A stretch of DNA of 42,796 nt from an uncultured Pelagibacteraceae bacterium (GTDB lineage Bacteria; Pseudomonadota; Alphaproteobacteria; Pelagibacterales; Pelagibacteraceae): positions 1 to 42,796 of the forward strand of contig CABYOP010000005.1 in NCBI GenBank assembly GCA_902520645.1, in the 5' to 3' direction. Numbering within the stretch: the stretch's first letter is position 1; the number at the start of each line of letters is the position of its first letter. The notes below the pieces were generated by a model that was given only the letters and a program-made list of their open reading frames with translations, was not told the origin of the DNA and made no database searches. The position numbers and the translations under genes are program-made. Below, piece after piece: positions 1 through 8,214 of the stretch.

Positions 1-1021
1 CTTGTAATAAATATGGATTTGAAGATCCATCCATCAATCTTAGTTCAAATCTACCAGGATCTGGAATTCTTACCATATGTGTTCTGTTATTGCCTGTATA
101 AGATATGCTGCTCGGTGACCATGATGCCCCAGATTTTGTTGGAGGTGCATTAATTCTTCTATAGCTATTAATTGTTGGATTAAAGAAAGCAGATAGGGAT
201 GAGGCGTTTTTAATTACTCCACCTAAAAAATTATAAGCCATTTTACTAAGTCCAAACTTGTCAGATTTATCTAAAAATTTATTTTTCTTTCCATCCCAAA
301 CTGATACGTGGGCATGACAGCCATTACCTGTGAGGTTTTCAAATGGTTTAGGCATAAAGGTTGCTCTCAAACCATGTTTTTCAGCTATGGTTTTTACCAT
401 ATATTTGAAAAATGTGTGTCTATCAGCAGTTTTTAAACAATCATCATAGTCCCAATTCATTTCAAATTGTCCATTAGCGTCTTCATGATCATTTTGATAA
501 GGACCCCATCCCATCTCAATCATGCAATCACAAATTTCTTTAATTAAATCATATCTTCTCATTAACGCTGATTGGTCATAACAAGGTTTAGATTGAGTAT
601 CTCTTACATCAGCAATAGAATTTCCATCAGGTGAAATTAAAAAGTATTCACACTCTACACCTGATTTCATTGTTAGATTTTGTTTTTTTAATTTCTTAAT
701 TTGATTTTTTAGCATTATTCTTGGAGAAGCTTCTACAGGTTTACCATTCATCCATAAGTCTGATGCAAGCCATCCCACCTCTTTATTCCAAGGTAATTGA
801 ATAAGACTGTCTGGATCAGGAATCCCAAACATATCGCTATCTGCGGGAGACATATCTAGCCAAGCTGCAAAACCAGCAAATCCTGCTCCTTCAGTCTGCA
901 TTTCTTTAATAGCATGTGCTGGAACTAGTTTTGATCTGAGTACCCCAAAAAGATCAACAAAACTTATTAAGAAATATTTTATTTTTTTTTGCTTTGCTAT
1001 TTTGAATAAGTTTTTAGCCAT
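1..1021 (-). CDS. Type-III glutamine synthetase-like protein (second paralogue), 3' end cut by window edge
   Basis: I translated this by hand from the ATG at 1021; it stays open to base 1, so the C-terminus is missing. It is a GlnT/GSIII-like ATP-dependent ligase. Visible are an acidic metal and ammonium-site motif (NDHEDANGQFEMNW), a glycine/histidine motif (GNGCHAHVSVW), NSYRR, and then RFELR near the window edge. The same landmarks occur in the gmaS-like protein at 6675-8144, but the two are clearly diverged. It lies last in a minus-strand run behind the Amt transporter, a terminator and a 50-aa membrane protein. It could be glutamine synthetase, a gamma-glutamyl-alkylamide ligase or an ethanolamide-type ligase; the sequence alone does not decide. 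The family call is firm and the substrate is open. Confidence 0.85.
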   Translation of the reverse strand, partial: MAKNLFKIAKQKKIKYFLISFVDLFGVLRSKLVPAHAIKEMQTEGAGFAGFAAWLDMSPADSDMFGIPDPDSLIQLPWNKEVGWLASDLWMNGKPVEASPRIMLKNQIKKLKKQNLTMKSGVECEYFLISPDGNSIADVRDTQSKPCYDQSALMRRYDLIKEICDCMIEMGWGPYQNDHEDANGQFEMNWDYDDCLKTADRHTFFKYMVKTIAEKHGLRATFMPKPFENLTGNGCHAHVSVWDGKKNKFLDKSDKFGLSKMAYNFLGGVIKNASSLSAFFNPTINSYRRINAPPTKSGASWSPSSISYTGNNRTHMVRIPDPGRFELRLMDGSSNPYLLQ

Positions 1022-1038
1022 TACCTAGGCTATCACAA

Positions 1039-1191
1039 TTATTTAAAAAATGAAAAGATAGTTTCTTTATATAAAATAAAATTTACCAGTACTATTAAGA
1101 TAATTGCAAGAATAACTCCATACTTTGCTTTTGGAAAAGCAACACCTCTCATTTTCGTAGGTCTCAGCTCTTCGTTTTTATCTTCACTCAT
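1039..1191 (-). CDS. Small single-span membrane protein, 50 aa
   Basis: The open frame extends upstream to a TTG at 1257, but the ATG at 1191 is the better start. It gives a 50-aa protein with a charged N-terminus (MSEDKNEELRPTK) and one hydrophobic helix (about residues 24-40) before a short tail. The longer frame would run through the terminator hairpin at 1213-1236. The gene ends 17 bases before the start of the GS-like gene at 1021, so the two probably share a transcript. I do not recognise a family. The length, single helix and position beside an Amt transporter suggest an accessory membrane peptide, but that is inference. Confidence 0.6.
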   Translation of the reverse strand: MSEDKNEELRPTKMRGVAFPKAKYGVILAIILIVLVNFILYKETIFSFFK

Positions 1192-1204
1192 TATAATAAG
1201 ATTA

Positions 1205-1240
1205 TAAAAAAAGGGCGCTACTTTCAAGTAGCGCCCAAAT
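1205..1240 (-). terminator. Strong Rho-independent terminator of the amt transcript
   Basis: A perfect 10-bp GC-rich stem (1213-1222 with 1227-1236, gggcgctact / agtagcgccc) encloses a 4-nt loop. On the minus strand it is followed directly by a run of seven T (1206-1212). It lies between the 76-aa gene (stop at 1251) and the 50-aa gene, so it ends or attenuates the amt transcript. This is one of only two classical terminators I see in the window. Confidence 0.9.
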
Positions 1241-1250
1241 TTTCTTTTAA

Positions 1251-1481
1251 TTACCAATCGGTAATATTGCTTTTATGATCGTTTGCACCGTGTCTTTTTC
1301 TAGATAATCTATCAAGTTCTTCCCTCTCAGATTTATCTGTGATGACACTCCATCCAATCCATACAGCAATTAACAACAGGACTAGTATAAATTCACTAGA
1401 TCCTGCGCCAGGATAAACTGATCCAGCAACCTCTTCTGCAGGTTTATTTAGATGATCTATCCAGTTCGATACTGTAGCCAT
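1251..1481 (-). CDS. Small membrane protein downstream of amt, 76 aa
   Basis: This is a 76-aa protein with one hydrophobic segment (about residues 29-47, FILVLLLIAVWIGWSVI) flanked by a short extracytoplasmic-looking N-terminus and a charged tail rich in Arg, Lys, Glu and Asp. It starts 11 bases after the amt stop and the terminator follows its own stop, so it is the last gene of the amt unit. I do not recognise a family. A partner or stability factor for the Amt-type transporter is plausible from position only. Confidence 0.7.
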   Translation of the reverse strand: MATVSNWIDHLNKPAEEVAGSVYPGAGSSEFILVLLLIAVWIGWSVITDKSEREELDRLSRKRHGANDHKSNITDW

Positions 1482-1492
1482 ATTTTTCTCCT

Positions 1493-2893
1493 TTACCTGG
1501 TTGCTGATGAAACTGCTTTTTCATCATCTTTAGCAGCCTCCATCATTTCATAGTCTAGTCCTGCTATCTCAACTTCACGTGGGATTCTTAATTTACCCAT
1601 TCCGTTAAGAACTCTAGCAATTATATATCCTGGTATAAGTCCCAGAACTAAGAACATTATTATTGCTCCTATAAATTGACCTAATGGATTAATTGTTGCG
1701 TAAGTTGTTCCATCAAACATAGCTCCAACGCTATATCCAGATGAAGGATAACCATTCAAAACAAATCCACAGATTACAAGTCCAATAAAGCCAGCATAAC
1801 CATGTACAGCTACTGCTCCAACTGCATCATCAATTTTGAACTTTCGCTCAACCCAATAATGAAGTTTGTAGGAAATCACAACACCAATCATTCCAATAAT
1901 TAAAGCTTGAATTGGATGATATAAGTCATTTCCAGCTGATGCACATATTATACCTGCTAGTCCACTTGAGTAAGTCCAGAAAGGATCACCTTTTGCAATA
2001 ACATACCCAGCTAACAATCCGCCTGATAACGACATTAAGAAATTCATAGTTATTCCACTTAATGTAGTAGGCGTTAAATAAATGTTAGTTGCTGTCCAGA
2101 ATGTTACTCCTTCCATTCCATACTCAGGCCCAAGGTCATAAATTGGAACATTACATGCCGCATAAAATCCCCAGAAACCAGTATAAATTAGAAACAATCC
2201 AATAGTAACTAGCCAAGGATTTCGTGGTCCTATGTTTCTTGGTTCACCACTTGACGAGAACTTTCCAATTCTTGGTCCTAGAACCATAAGAACACCAAGT
2301 GCAAATCCGCCTGCTATTGCGTGAATAACACCCGAAGCATAAGCATCATGATATCCTAAAATTTTAAGCATCCATCCATCAAAGTGCCATCCCCATGAAG
2401 CATCTATCGTCCAGAAAACAGATCCAATCGCAATTGCTAAAACTCCAAATGCAAAAGTTGTTATTCTTTCAATAATAGCCCCTGAAACAATAGAAGCAGC
2501 TGTCCAAGAAAATAATAAGAACGCTGCCCAGAATACACCCATTATATGGTCGTTAAGATTAATTGCCATAAGAGCATTAGTTGGATTAGCGAGATCATTC
2601 CCTCCAAATCCTCCACCTAAAACTAGCCCGGTACTTTCTGTCATAATTGATGGAGCTATTCCTGGTCCTGTTGGAAAAGCCCAATAAATCCACCAACCAA
2701 ATAAAAACCAAGTTACTGTTACCAAAGGTATAAGCATTGTGTTTTTCATTAAGGTATGTTGGTGGTGTTTGTATCTTGACGCTCCAACTTCATACATACA
2801 GAAACCGACGTGAATTAAAAACATCAGTACTACTGTTACCCAGTAGTAAAACTCTGTAAATATAGTAGTAAGAGCACCTAACTGATCAGTCAT
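1493..2893 (-). CDS. amt: Amt/Mep/Rh-family ammonium or methylammonium transporter
   Basis: This is a 466-aa polytopic inner-membrane protein of the Amt family, which conducts ammonium and can also take methylammonium. About eleven hydrophobic helices are visible. The twin pore histidines are recognisable: one in GVIHAIAGG and one in IDDAVGAVAVHGYAG. The sequence is Trp/Phe-rich and longer than a typical 400-430-aa AmtB. It lies downstream of gmaS-mgsABC, so uptake of methylamine as well as ammonium is a reasonable inference that needs a transport assay. No glnK/PII gene lies beside it, although the usual bacterial arrangement is glnK-amtB. A GGGGG run 6 bases upstream of the ATG serves as ribosome-binding site and sits in a foldable leader (see 2899-2953). 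Confidence 0.9.
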   Translation of the reverse strand: MTDQLGALTTIFTEFYYWVTVVLMFLIHVGFCMYEVGASRYKHHQHTLMKNTMLIPLVTVTWFLFGWWIYWAFPTGPGIAPSIMTESTGLVLGGGFGGNDLANPTNALMAINLNDHIMGVFWAAFLLFSWTAASIVSGAIIERITTFAFGVLAIAIGSVFWTIDASWGWHFDGWMLKILGYHDAYASGVIHAIAGGFALGVLMVLGPRIGKFSSSGEPRNIGPRNPWLVTIGLFLIYTGFWGFYAACNVPIYDLGPEYGMEGVTFWTATNIYLTPTTLSGITMNFLMSLSGGLLAGYVIAKGDPFWTYSSGLAGIICASAGNDLYHPIQALIIGMIGVVISYKLHYWVERKFKIDDAVGAVAVHGYAGFIGLVICGFVLNGYPSSGYSVGAMFDGTTYATINPLGQFIGAIIMFLVLGLIPGYIIARVLNGMGKLRIPREVEIAGLDYEMMEAAKDDEKAVSSATR

Positions 2894-2898
2894 TTTTT

Positions 2899-2953
2899 AC
2901 CCCCATATTTGTTTGAGAAATCTTATGAAATTTTTAGGGGCGTGACAAACAAA
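2899..2953 (-). promoter_or_regulatory. Foldable 5' leader of amt with possible ribosome-site sequestration
   Basis: In the 124-base gap upstream of amt, an 8-bp inverted repeat (2908-2915 with 2946-2953, tttgtttg / caaacaaa) encloses 30 bases that can form a further short A/T stem. On the minus strand the loop contains CCCC (2940-2937) that could pair with the GGGGG Shine-Dalgarno run (2904-2900), giving a simple on/off switch. This is read by eye; no folding energy was computed and no known riboswitch consensus is claimed. Confidence 0.35.
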
Positions 2954-3017
2954 ACAAGTCTTAAAAACCTACTGTGGACAATAGATTTAAAAATAAAATC
3001 AACTCTTGATTGTGATA

Positions 3018-3431
3018 TTAAAATTTTAAATACGCTTTTTTCAAATCAACAAGCGGATGTTTAGGAGACATTTGAAATTTAACTAAGAGTTCTCTAGCTA
3101 TCATATCTCTGTCTTGTTGATTGTTAGGTAGCTTAATTGATTTTGGAATAGTAACCCACCCGTTAGCATTTCTACAAAATACTGCAGGTCTATCTTCTTC
3201 ATAACCCATATGAACATCTTCTAGCCAGTTTAAATCATCCCAACCCATGGCCTCAATATATTTTTTTAAGAAAGGCGTAATCTTTTTATAATCTGGAAGT
3301 AAATTAACGTCATATCTATAACCGATATGTTGTCCAATTAATTTTTCTCTTGCAGTTTCCTTAAAAGTACCAAGCTTGTCTTTTTTTGGTTTGCCTTTAG
3401 ATTTTATTTTTTTTGTTTTTTTCTTTGGCAT
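3018..3431 (-). CDS. Conserved-looking unknown protein in the mgs operon, 137 aa
   Basis: The frame can be opened further upstream at a TTG, but the ATG at 3431 avoids overlapping mgsC and leaves a 7-base gap. The protein begins with a Lys-rich tail (MPKKKTKKIKSKGKPKKDK). A compact acidic/aromatic domain of about 110 residues follows, with Trp pairs in MGWDDLNWLEDVHMGY. I recognise no domain. MgsC starts with a very similar tail (MPKKKSKKNGK...). The position directly after mgsABC and before amt suggests a role in methylamine or N-methylglutamate metabolism, perhaps as an accessory subunit. The gene is well supported; the function is unknown. Confidence 0.75.
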   Translation of the reverse strand: MPKKKTKKIKSKGKPKKDKLGTFKETAREKLIGQHIGYRYDVNLLPDYKKITPFLKKYIEAMGWDDLNWLEDVHMGYEEDRPAVFCRNANGWVTIPKSIKLPNNQQDRDMIARELLVKFQMSPKHPLVDLKKAYLKF

Positions 3432-3438
3432 AGTTACC

Positions 3439-4860
3439 CTATATTTTGTGATAATTATCAACTCCAACAGTGTAATTAGTACCAGCTAAAGGAACTTTAG
3501 CTAATGCAGATGCCTCTGATGTTAATGCAGCTAAATCTTCTGGCTCTAACGAATGTATATTTGTTTTACCACAAGCTCTTGCCAACAATTGAGCTTCTAA
3601 AGTCATTGCGTGTAAATAATTATAAACTCTTAAAGCAGCATCATCAGGATTTAATCTTGCTCTTAGTTTTGGATCTTGCGTAGCAACTCCAACTGGGCAA
3701 CGACCAGTATGACAGTGGTAACATTCTCCAGCTTTTACACCCATTTCTTTTTCAAAATCAGCTTCAGGAATATCTTTGTTGCAGTTTAGTGCGATCATTG
3801 ATCCAGTACCAATTGCAATTGCATCAGCTCCTAAAGCTAAAGCTTTTGCCATATCAGCACCATCTCTTACACCACCAGCATAAATTAGAGTTACTTTTCC
3901 AGTTTTACCAACATCATCAATTGCTCTTCTGGCTTCTCTAATAGCAGCAATCCCAGGTATTCCAGTATTTGCAGCAGCAATGTGTGGTCCCGCTCCTGTA
4001 GATCCTTCCATTCCATCTAAATAAATTGAGTCAGGATCACATTTTGCAGCCATTCTGACATCGTCGTAAACTTTTGATGCTCCTAATTTTAACTGAATTG
4101 GAACTTTATTTTTTGTTAATTGTCTTAGCTCTTCAACCTTTAAAGCTAAATCATCGGGACCTAACCAGTCAGGATGTCTTGCTGGTGATCTTTGGTCAAT
4201 ACCTGAAGGTAATGATCTCATTTCTGCAACTTGGTCAGTTACTTTTTGCCCCATAAGGTGGCCGCCCATTCCAACTTTTTGACCTTGTCCAATAAAAACT
4301 TCTATTCCATCAGCTAACTGAGCATGATGAGGATTAAAACCATATCTTGATTGAATACATTGATAGTACCATTTTTCAGAATATCTTCTTTCATCCGGTA
4401 TCATGCCACCTTCACCTGAACAAGTAGCGCTTCCAGCCATAGTTGCTCCTCTTGCTAAAGCAGTTTTAGCTTCATAAGACAATGCACCAAAACTCATCCC
4501 AGTAATATAAACTGGAATATCTAATTCAATTGGGTTTTCACATCTTGGACCAATTACCGTTTTGGTCTCACATTTTTCTCTATAACCTTCAATTACAAAC
4601 CTTGTTAATGTTCCTGGTAAGAAAACTAAATCATCAAATGTTGGAATTTTTTTCATTAATGCCATTCCACGCATTCTGTATCTACCTAACTGTGCTTTAA
4701 TATGTATATCGTCGATTACTTCAGGAGTGAAGATAGCGTTATGCCCTAATAAACTTTTATTTCTTTTTCCATCTTCGTGTGCATGAACGTCAGCTTTTCC
4801 TCCAACTCCTTTTCCATTTGATTTCACTTTTCCATTTTTTTTACTTTTTTTCTTAGGCAT
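3439..4860 (-). CDS. mgsC: N-methylglutamate synthase subunit C (FMN glutamate-synthase-like)
   Basis: This 473-aa protein matches the central FMN-binding barrel of glutamate synthase. In order it shows MSFGALSYEAK, GEGGM, SRYGFNPHHAQLADG, KLGASKVYDDV, a flavin/glutamate loop (YLDGMEGSTGAGP), YAGGVRDGADMAKALALGAD, and a cysteine cluster (C380, C383, C388; CYHCHTGRCPVG) typical of the [3Fe-4S] site. In the known MgsABC enzyme this subunit transfers the methylamino group from gamma-glutamylmethylamide to a glutamate skeleton, giving N-methylglutamate. A Lys/Gly-rich N-terminal tail of roughly 35 residues precedes the barrel, which is unusual. The start overlaps the mgsB stop by one base (TAATG), indicating translational coupling. 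A GlxD-like glutamate synthase is the alternative name for the same family; the gmaS neighbour favours MgsC. Confidence 0.88.
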   Translation of the reverse strand: MPKKKSKKNGKVKSNGKGVGGKADVHAHEDGKRNKSLLGHNAIFTPEVIDDIHIKAQLGRYRMRGMALMKKIPTFDDLVFLPGTLTRFVIEGYREKCETKTVIGPRCENPIELDIPVYITGMSFGALSYEAKTALARGATMAGSATCSGEGGMIPDERRYSEKWYYQCIQSRYGFNPHHAQLADGIEVFIGQGQKVGMGGHLMGQKVTDQVAEMRSLPSGIDQRSPARHPDWLGPDDLALKVEELRQLTKNKVPIQLKLGASKVYDDVRMAAKCDPDSIYLDGMEGSTGAGPHIAAANTGIPGIAAIREARRAIDDVGKTGKVTLIYAGGVRDGADMAKALALGADAIAIGTGSMIALNCNKDIPEADFEKEMGVKAGECYHCHTGRCPVGVATQDPKLRARLNPDDAALRVYNYLHAMTLEAQLLARACGKTNIHSLEPEDLAALTSEASALAKVPLAGTNYTVGVDNYHKI

Positions 4861-5714
4861 TAAATTGCTCCCTTCTTCTCTGTAGGTTCTAAATTATCAT
4901 AATTCCAAAGTTTCTTACCAGCTACAATTTTTTTCATTTTGCTTATGTCAAAATCTTCACCTATTTCTGCAACCTTAAGTTTTCTTCTTAACCAATCTTG
5001 GTCACTAGATGTTAATTCTGCATCTACTGCATCACTACCATATGACCCAATTTCTCCACCTACGAAAATTGTCCCATCATACATAGAATCACCTAAATTT
5101 ATTCCAACATCTCCAAGGATAATTATTCTTCCTCTTTGCATCATAAAACCAGTAAATGCTCCAGCATCTCCACCAATAATAATCGTTCCACCTTTCATAT
5201 CGATACCAGTTCTTGCACCAACACTACCTTTGCAGATTAGATCTCCACCTCTTATTGCGGCTCCAAAACAAGAACCTGCATTTTTTTCAATAACAACTTT
5301 TCCAGCCATTAAATTTTCTGCACATGACCAACCAACTCTTCCGTTAATTCTAACAATTGGACCATCACAAGATCCCATTCCAAAATATCCCAAACTTCCT
5401 TCAAAAATTAAATTAAGTTTATTCAAAATACCAACACCTAAACTGTGTTTTCCTTGTGGATTTTTAATTACTATTGTCCCATATCCTTGGCTCATTAAGT
5501 TGTCTATTTCTTTATTAGCTTCAGGTGCTGACATATTCATTACGTCTAGGTCTGTTCTTTTATTGAAGTCAACATCGTAAGTTCCAAAATAATAAAAGTT
5601 TTCAGCTTCATCAGGGTTAAAAAACTTTTGCTGAGTTCTTCCCGTTAATACTTCTGTGTGCATTCCCATTGATTGGGCTTTGGACTTTTTCTCGCTAGTT
5701 TTTATATTTGCCAT
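4860..5714 (-). CDS. mgsB: N-methylglutamate synthase subunit B (GXGXG domain)
   Basis: This 284-aa protein is the stand-alone C-terminal GXGXG beta-helix domain of glutamate synthase (GlxC-like). Repeated glycine-rich turns are visible through residues of about 80-230: GQGYG-like start, GYFGMGSCDGP, GRVGWSCAENLMAG, GSVGARTGIDMKGG, GGDAGAFTGFMMQRG and GGEIGSYGSDAVD. It has no catalytic residues of its own. In the family it docks the amidotransferase and FMN subunits. It overlaps mgsA by 13 bases upstream and mgsC by one base downstream, so the three are made stoichiometrically from one message. Confidence 0.88.
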   Translation of the reverse strand: MANIKTSEKKSKAQSMGMHTEVLTGRTQQKFFNPDEAENFYYFGTYDVDFNKRTDLDVMNMSAPEANKEIDNLMSQGYGTIVIKNPQGKHSLGVGILNKLNLIFEGSLGYFGMGSCDGPIVRINGRVGWSCAENLMAGKVVIEKNAGSCFGAAIRGGDLICKGSVGARTGIDMKGGTIIIGGDAGAFTGFMMQRGRIIILGDVGINLGDSMYDGTIFVGGEIGSYGSDAVDAELTSSDQDWLRRKLKVAEIGEDFDISKMKKIVAGKKLWNYDNLEPTEKKGAI

Positions 5715-6646
5715 ACTTTTACCTCTCCATCAAAAGGATCATAAGTATCAATTTCATGTGGTAACACAGATCTGATTGCAATCTCTTCTGATCCCATTGC
5801 AACTAAATCATCCGATTCATAAAGTACTAAAGGTTTTGCTGCCATAGTATCTTTTGCCATACCTAATGAGTCTTTTGTTGCTACAAAATAAGTAAATACA
5901 CCGTCTAGGCCAGTTAGAGAGTCTTTCATTCCTTCTTCAAGACTTGCTCCTTCTCTCATTTTTTGTGCTATATAAACAGCAATCAATTCGGAGTCACATT
6001 CTGACATAAATCTCATACCTTTATTTTCTAAAACTCTTCTATTATTCCAATAATTTGTAAGCTGTCCATTATGAACAACTGATACATCACTAAAAGGATA
6101 ACCCCAGAAAGGGTGGGCTGATTTTATATCTACACCAGACTCAGTTGCCATTCGTGCATGACCAATAGCATGTGTTCCAACAAGTTTATCTAAACTGTAT
6201 CTATCACACACCATTTTTGCATTTCCTAAGTCTTTAATTACTTCTAAAGATTTTCCCATTGATAATATTTCTACTCCAGGAATGCTTTCAATTCTTTGAG
6301 AAAAATCTAATAAATCTTTAGTTTCATAATCAACTTCATATCTTAACGAGTAAGGGAGAGTTCTTTCCTCTTTAACAATTTTTGCACCCATTTCAGATAG
6401 AGTTTGATCAACAATCTTTTTTCTTTCATCGTAGACTGAAACATCTTCCATAACTGAAGAACTTCCTTCTCCAACATTTTCTCCAACCTTAAAACGCATG
6501 ATAAAATTTTTACCATCCGTATCTCCGTATAAAGCATAACCCGTTGAGTCTTCACCTCTATGTTTTAATGCTTGAAGCATACCTTGAAGTTCACTTCCAA
6601 CATTTGAAGATTTACCTCTATGAATTAAACCTGCGATACCACACAT
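5702..6646 (-). CDS. mgsA: N-methylglutamate synthase subunit A (class-II glutamine amidotransferase)
   Basis: This 314-aa protein is an Ntn-type (PurF-like) amidotransferase. The N-terminal Cys2 nucleophile is exposed after Met removal (MCGIAGL). RGEDSTGY, GHARMATESGVD, VVHNGQLTNY and CDSELIAVYIAQ follow as expected. The family releases the amine from a gamma-glutamyl amide; here the expected substrate is gamma-glutamylmethylamide from GmaS, whose gene ends 28 bases upstream. Residues of about 75-140 form an insertion relative to a minimal PurF domain. The alternative is GlxB; operon order gmaS-mgsA-mgsB-mgsC supports Mgs. Confidence 0.88.
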   Translation of the reverse strand: MCGIAGLIHRGKSSNVGSELQGMLQALKHRGEDSTGYALYGDTDGKNFIMRFKVGENVGEGSSSVMEDVSVYDERKKIVDQTLSEMGAKIVKEERTLPYSLRYEVDYETKDLLDFSQRIESIPGVEILSMGKSLEVIKDLGNAKMVCDRYSLDKLVGTHAIGHARMATESGVDIKSAHPFWGYPFSDVSVVHNGQLTNYWNNRRVLENKGMRFMSECDSELIAVYIAQKMREGASLEEGMKDSLTGLDGVFTYFVATKDSLGMAKDTMAAKPLVLYESDDLVAMGSEEIAIRSVLPHEIDTYDPFDGEVKVWQI

Positions 6647-6674
6647 ATTTTATACCCTTCTTTTATTTTAAGAC

Positions 6675-8144
6675 CTATGGAAGACAATCAAGATAAGTAT
6701 CCAGATCCCATTGAGTTGTTGCACCTAAAAATCTTTCCCATTCATCATTTTTGTACCAATGGAAAATTTTATACATTTCATCAGGCATAGCAGATTGTAT
6801 TACTTTATCTTCTGCTAATCTGTCCAAAGCTTCACCCAAACTTAAAGGTAATTTTTTGACATTCTTTCCTGCTTTCTGAGCTTCATAAATATTTCTAGAC
6901 TCAGGTTTACCTGGATCAATGTTGTTTGTTAATCCATCATCAAACGCTTTTAATAATGATGCTCCCATTAAATAAGGATTGTGCATTGAGTCCACCGAAC
7001 GGTATTCAAATCTACCAGGAGCAGACACTCTTAAACCACAAGTTCTGTTTTGATAACCCCAGTCAGCATAAACAGGAGCCCAGAAACCTTGATCCCATAA
7101 TCTTCTATAAGAATTTACTGTAGATGATCCAATAGCAGTTAAAGCAGGAAGGTGTTTCATAACACCACCAATGGATTTTAATCCAATCTTACCTGGTAAC
7201 TGGACATCTTTAGTGTCTGGCATGAATGTATTTGTTCCGCCTTCAACATAACTAAACACTTCATCCATTCCAGGAAGAGATTTATGACCCAATTTGTTTA
7301 CTTTGTCTTTTCCACCTGTCCATAATGACATATTGGTATGACATCCACTTGCAGAAACACCCATAAAAGGTTTTGTCATAAAGCAAGCAATTAAATTAAA
7401 CTCTCTAGCAACTTGTGCACAAATTTGTCTGTAAGTTGATAATCTGTCTGCATTTCTTAAAACATCATCAAACATCCAGTTTAATTCTAACTGTCCTGGA
7501 GCATCTTCATGGTCTCCTTGAATCATATCAAAACCCATCGCTCTTGCGTATTCCATTACCCTCATAAACACCGGTCTTAATGACTCGAATTGGTCAATAT
7601 GATAACAATATGGTTTCGAGAAGCCCTTACCAGTAGGAGTTCCATCCTCATTTCTTGTTAACCACATCATCTCAGGCTCTGTTCCAACTCTTAACTGATA
7701 ACCATGTTTTTTCTTAAATTCCTTAGCTATAATTCTTAAGTTACCCCTACAATCAGATGTAAGATGACCTCCTGGATTTTCTCTTTCTTCTCTGTTTCTA
7801 AAACATGTTACAAAAACTCTCGCAACTTTTTTATCCCAAGGTAACTGACAAAAAGTTTCAGGATCTGGGATACCTACAAGTTCTTTGGCTTCAGGTCCAT
7901 AACCTATGTAGTTATTGTGACGATCTAAGAAAAGGTTTGCTGTTGCACCATAAACTAATTGAAAACCTTTTTCACATGTTCTTTCCCAATGGTCTGCAGG
8001 TATTCCTTTACCCACCACTCTTCCAGTAACAGATATGAACTGAAAAAAAATATAATCAATTTTAAGTTCATTAATTTTAGCTCTAACCTGTTTTACTAGT
8101 TTATCTCTTCCAGGTTGGTTAACATGTTTTTCTAAATCAGTCAT
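6675..8144 (-). CDS. gmaS: Gamma-glutamylmethylamide synthetase (type-III glutamine synthetase family)
   Basis: This 489-aa cytosolic ligase condenses glutamate with methylamine using ATP. Family landmarks are the Glu/Asp metal-site block at 211-223 (DHEDAPGQLELNW), SGCHTN at 266-271, NSYRR at 344-348 and the C-terminal RFEYRSVDS. It is the first gene of a tight gmaS-mgsABC run. A good ribosome-binding site (AAGGGG at 8149-8154) stands just ahead of the ATG at 8144. Distinguishing GmaS from ordinary GlnT rests on this operon context rather than on a residue I can name. A diverged paralogue lies at 1-1021. Confidence 0.85.
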   Translation of the reverse strand: MTDLEKHVNQPGRDKLVKQVRAKINELKIDYIFFQFISVTGRVVGKGIPADHWERTCEKGFQLVYGATANLFLDRHNNYIGYGPEAKELVGIPDPETFCQLPWDKKVARVFVTCFRNREERENPGGHLTSDCRGNLRIIAKEFKKKHGYQLRVGTEPEMMWLTRNEDGTPTGKGFSKPYCYHIDQFESLRPVFMRVMEYARAMGFDMIQGDHEDAPGQLELNWMFDDVLRNADRLSTYRQICAQVAREFNLIACFMTKPFMGVSASGCHTNMSLWTGGKDKVNKLGHKSLPGMDEVFSYVEGGTNTFMPDTKDVQLPGKIGLKSIGGVMKHLPALTAIGSSTVNSYRRLWDQGFWAPVYADWGYQNRTCGLRVSAPGRFEYRSVDSMHNPYLMGASLLKAFDDGLTNNIDPGKPESRNIYEAQKAGKNVKKLPLSLGEALDRLAEDKVIQSAMPDEMYKIFHWYKNDEWERFLGATTQWDLDTYLDCLP

Positions 8145-8214
8145 TTTTCCCCTTAATGAATTATAAATTTTATAAAGCGTAGCTGAAAAATTTATTTGTG
8201 TCTAGGCTTGAAGT

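Noticed and set aside
3432..3467. TTG start for the 137-aa gene
   Set aside because: It would overlap mgsC; the MPKKK start at 3431 matches the start of MgsC and leaves a normal gap.
4939..5580. 213-aa plus-strand reading frame opposite mgsB
   Set aside because: It lies wholly inside the well-supported mgsB gene and its composition (Pro/Ser/Ile-rich, no motif) is that of a complement shadow.
8145..8214. A/T inverted repeat (aaatttt...aaaattt) upstream of gmaS as riboswitch
   Set aside because: Only weak A/T pairing and no match to a riboswitch consensus I know; expected by chance at this base composition.
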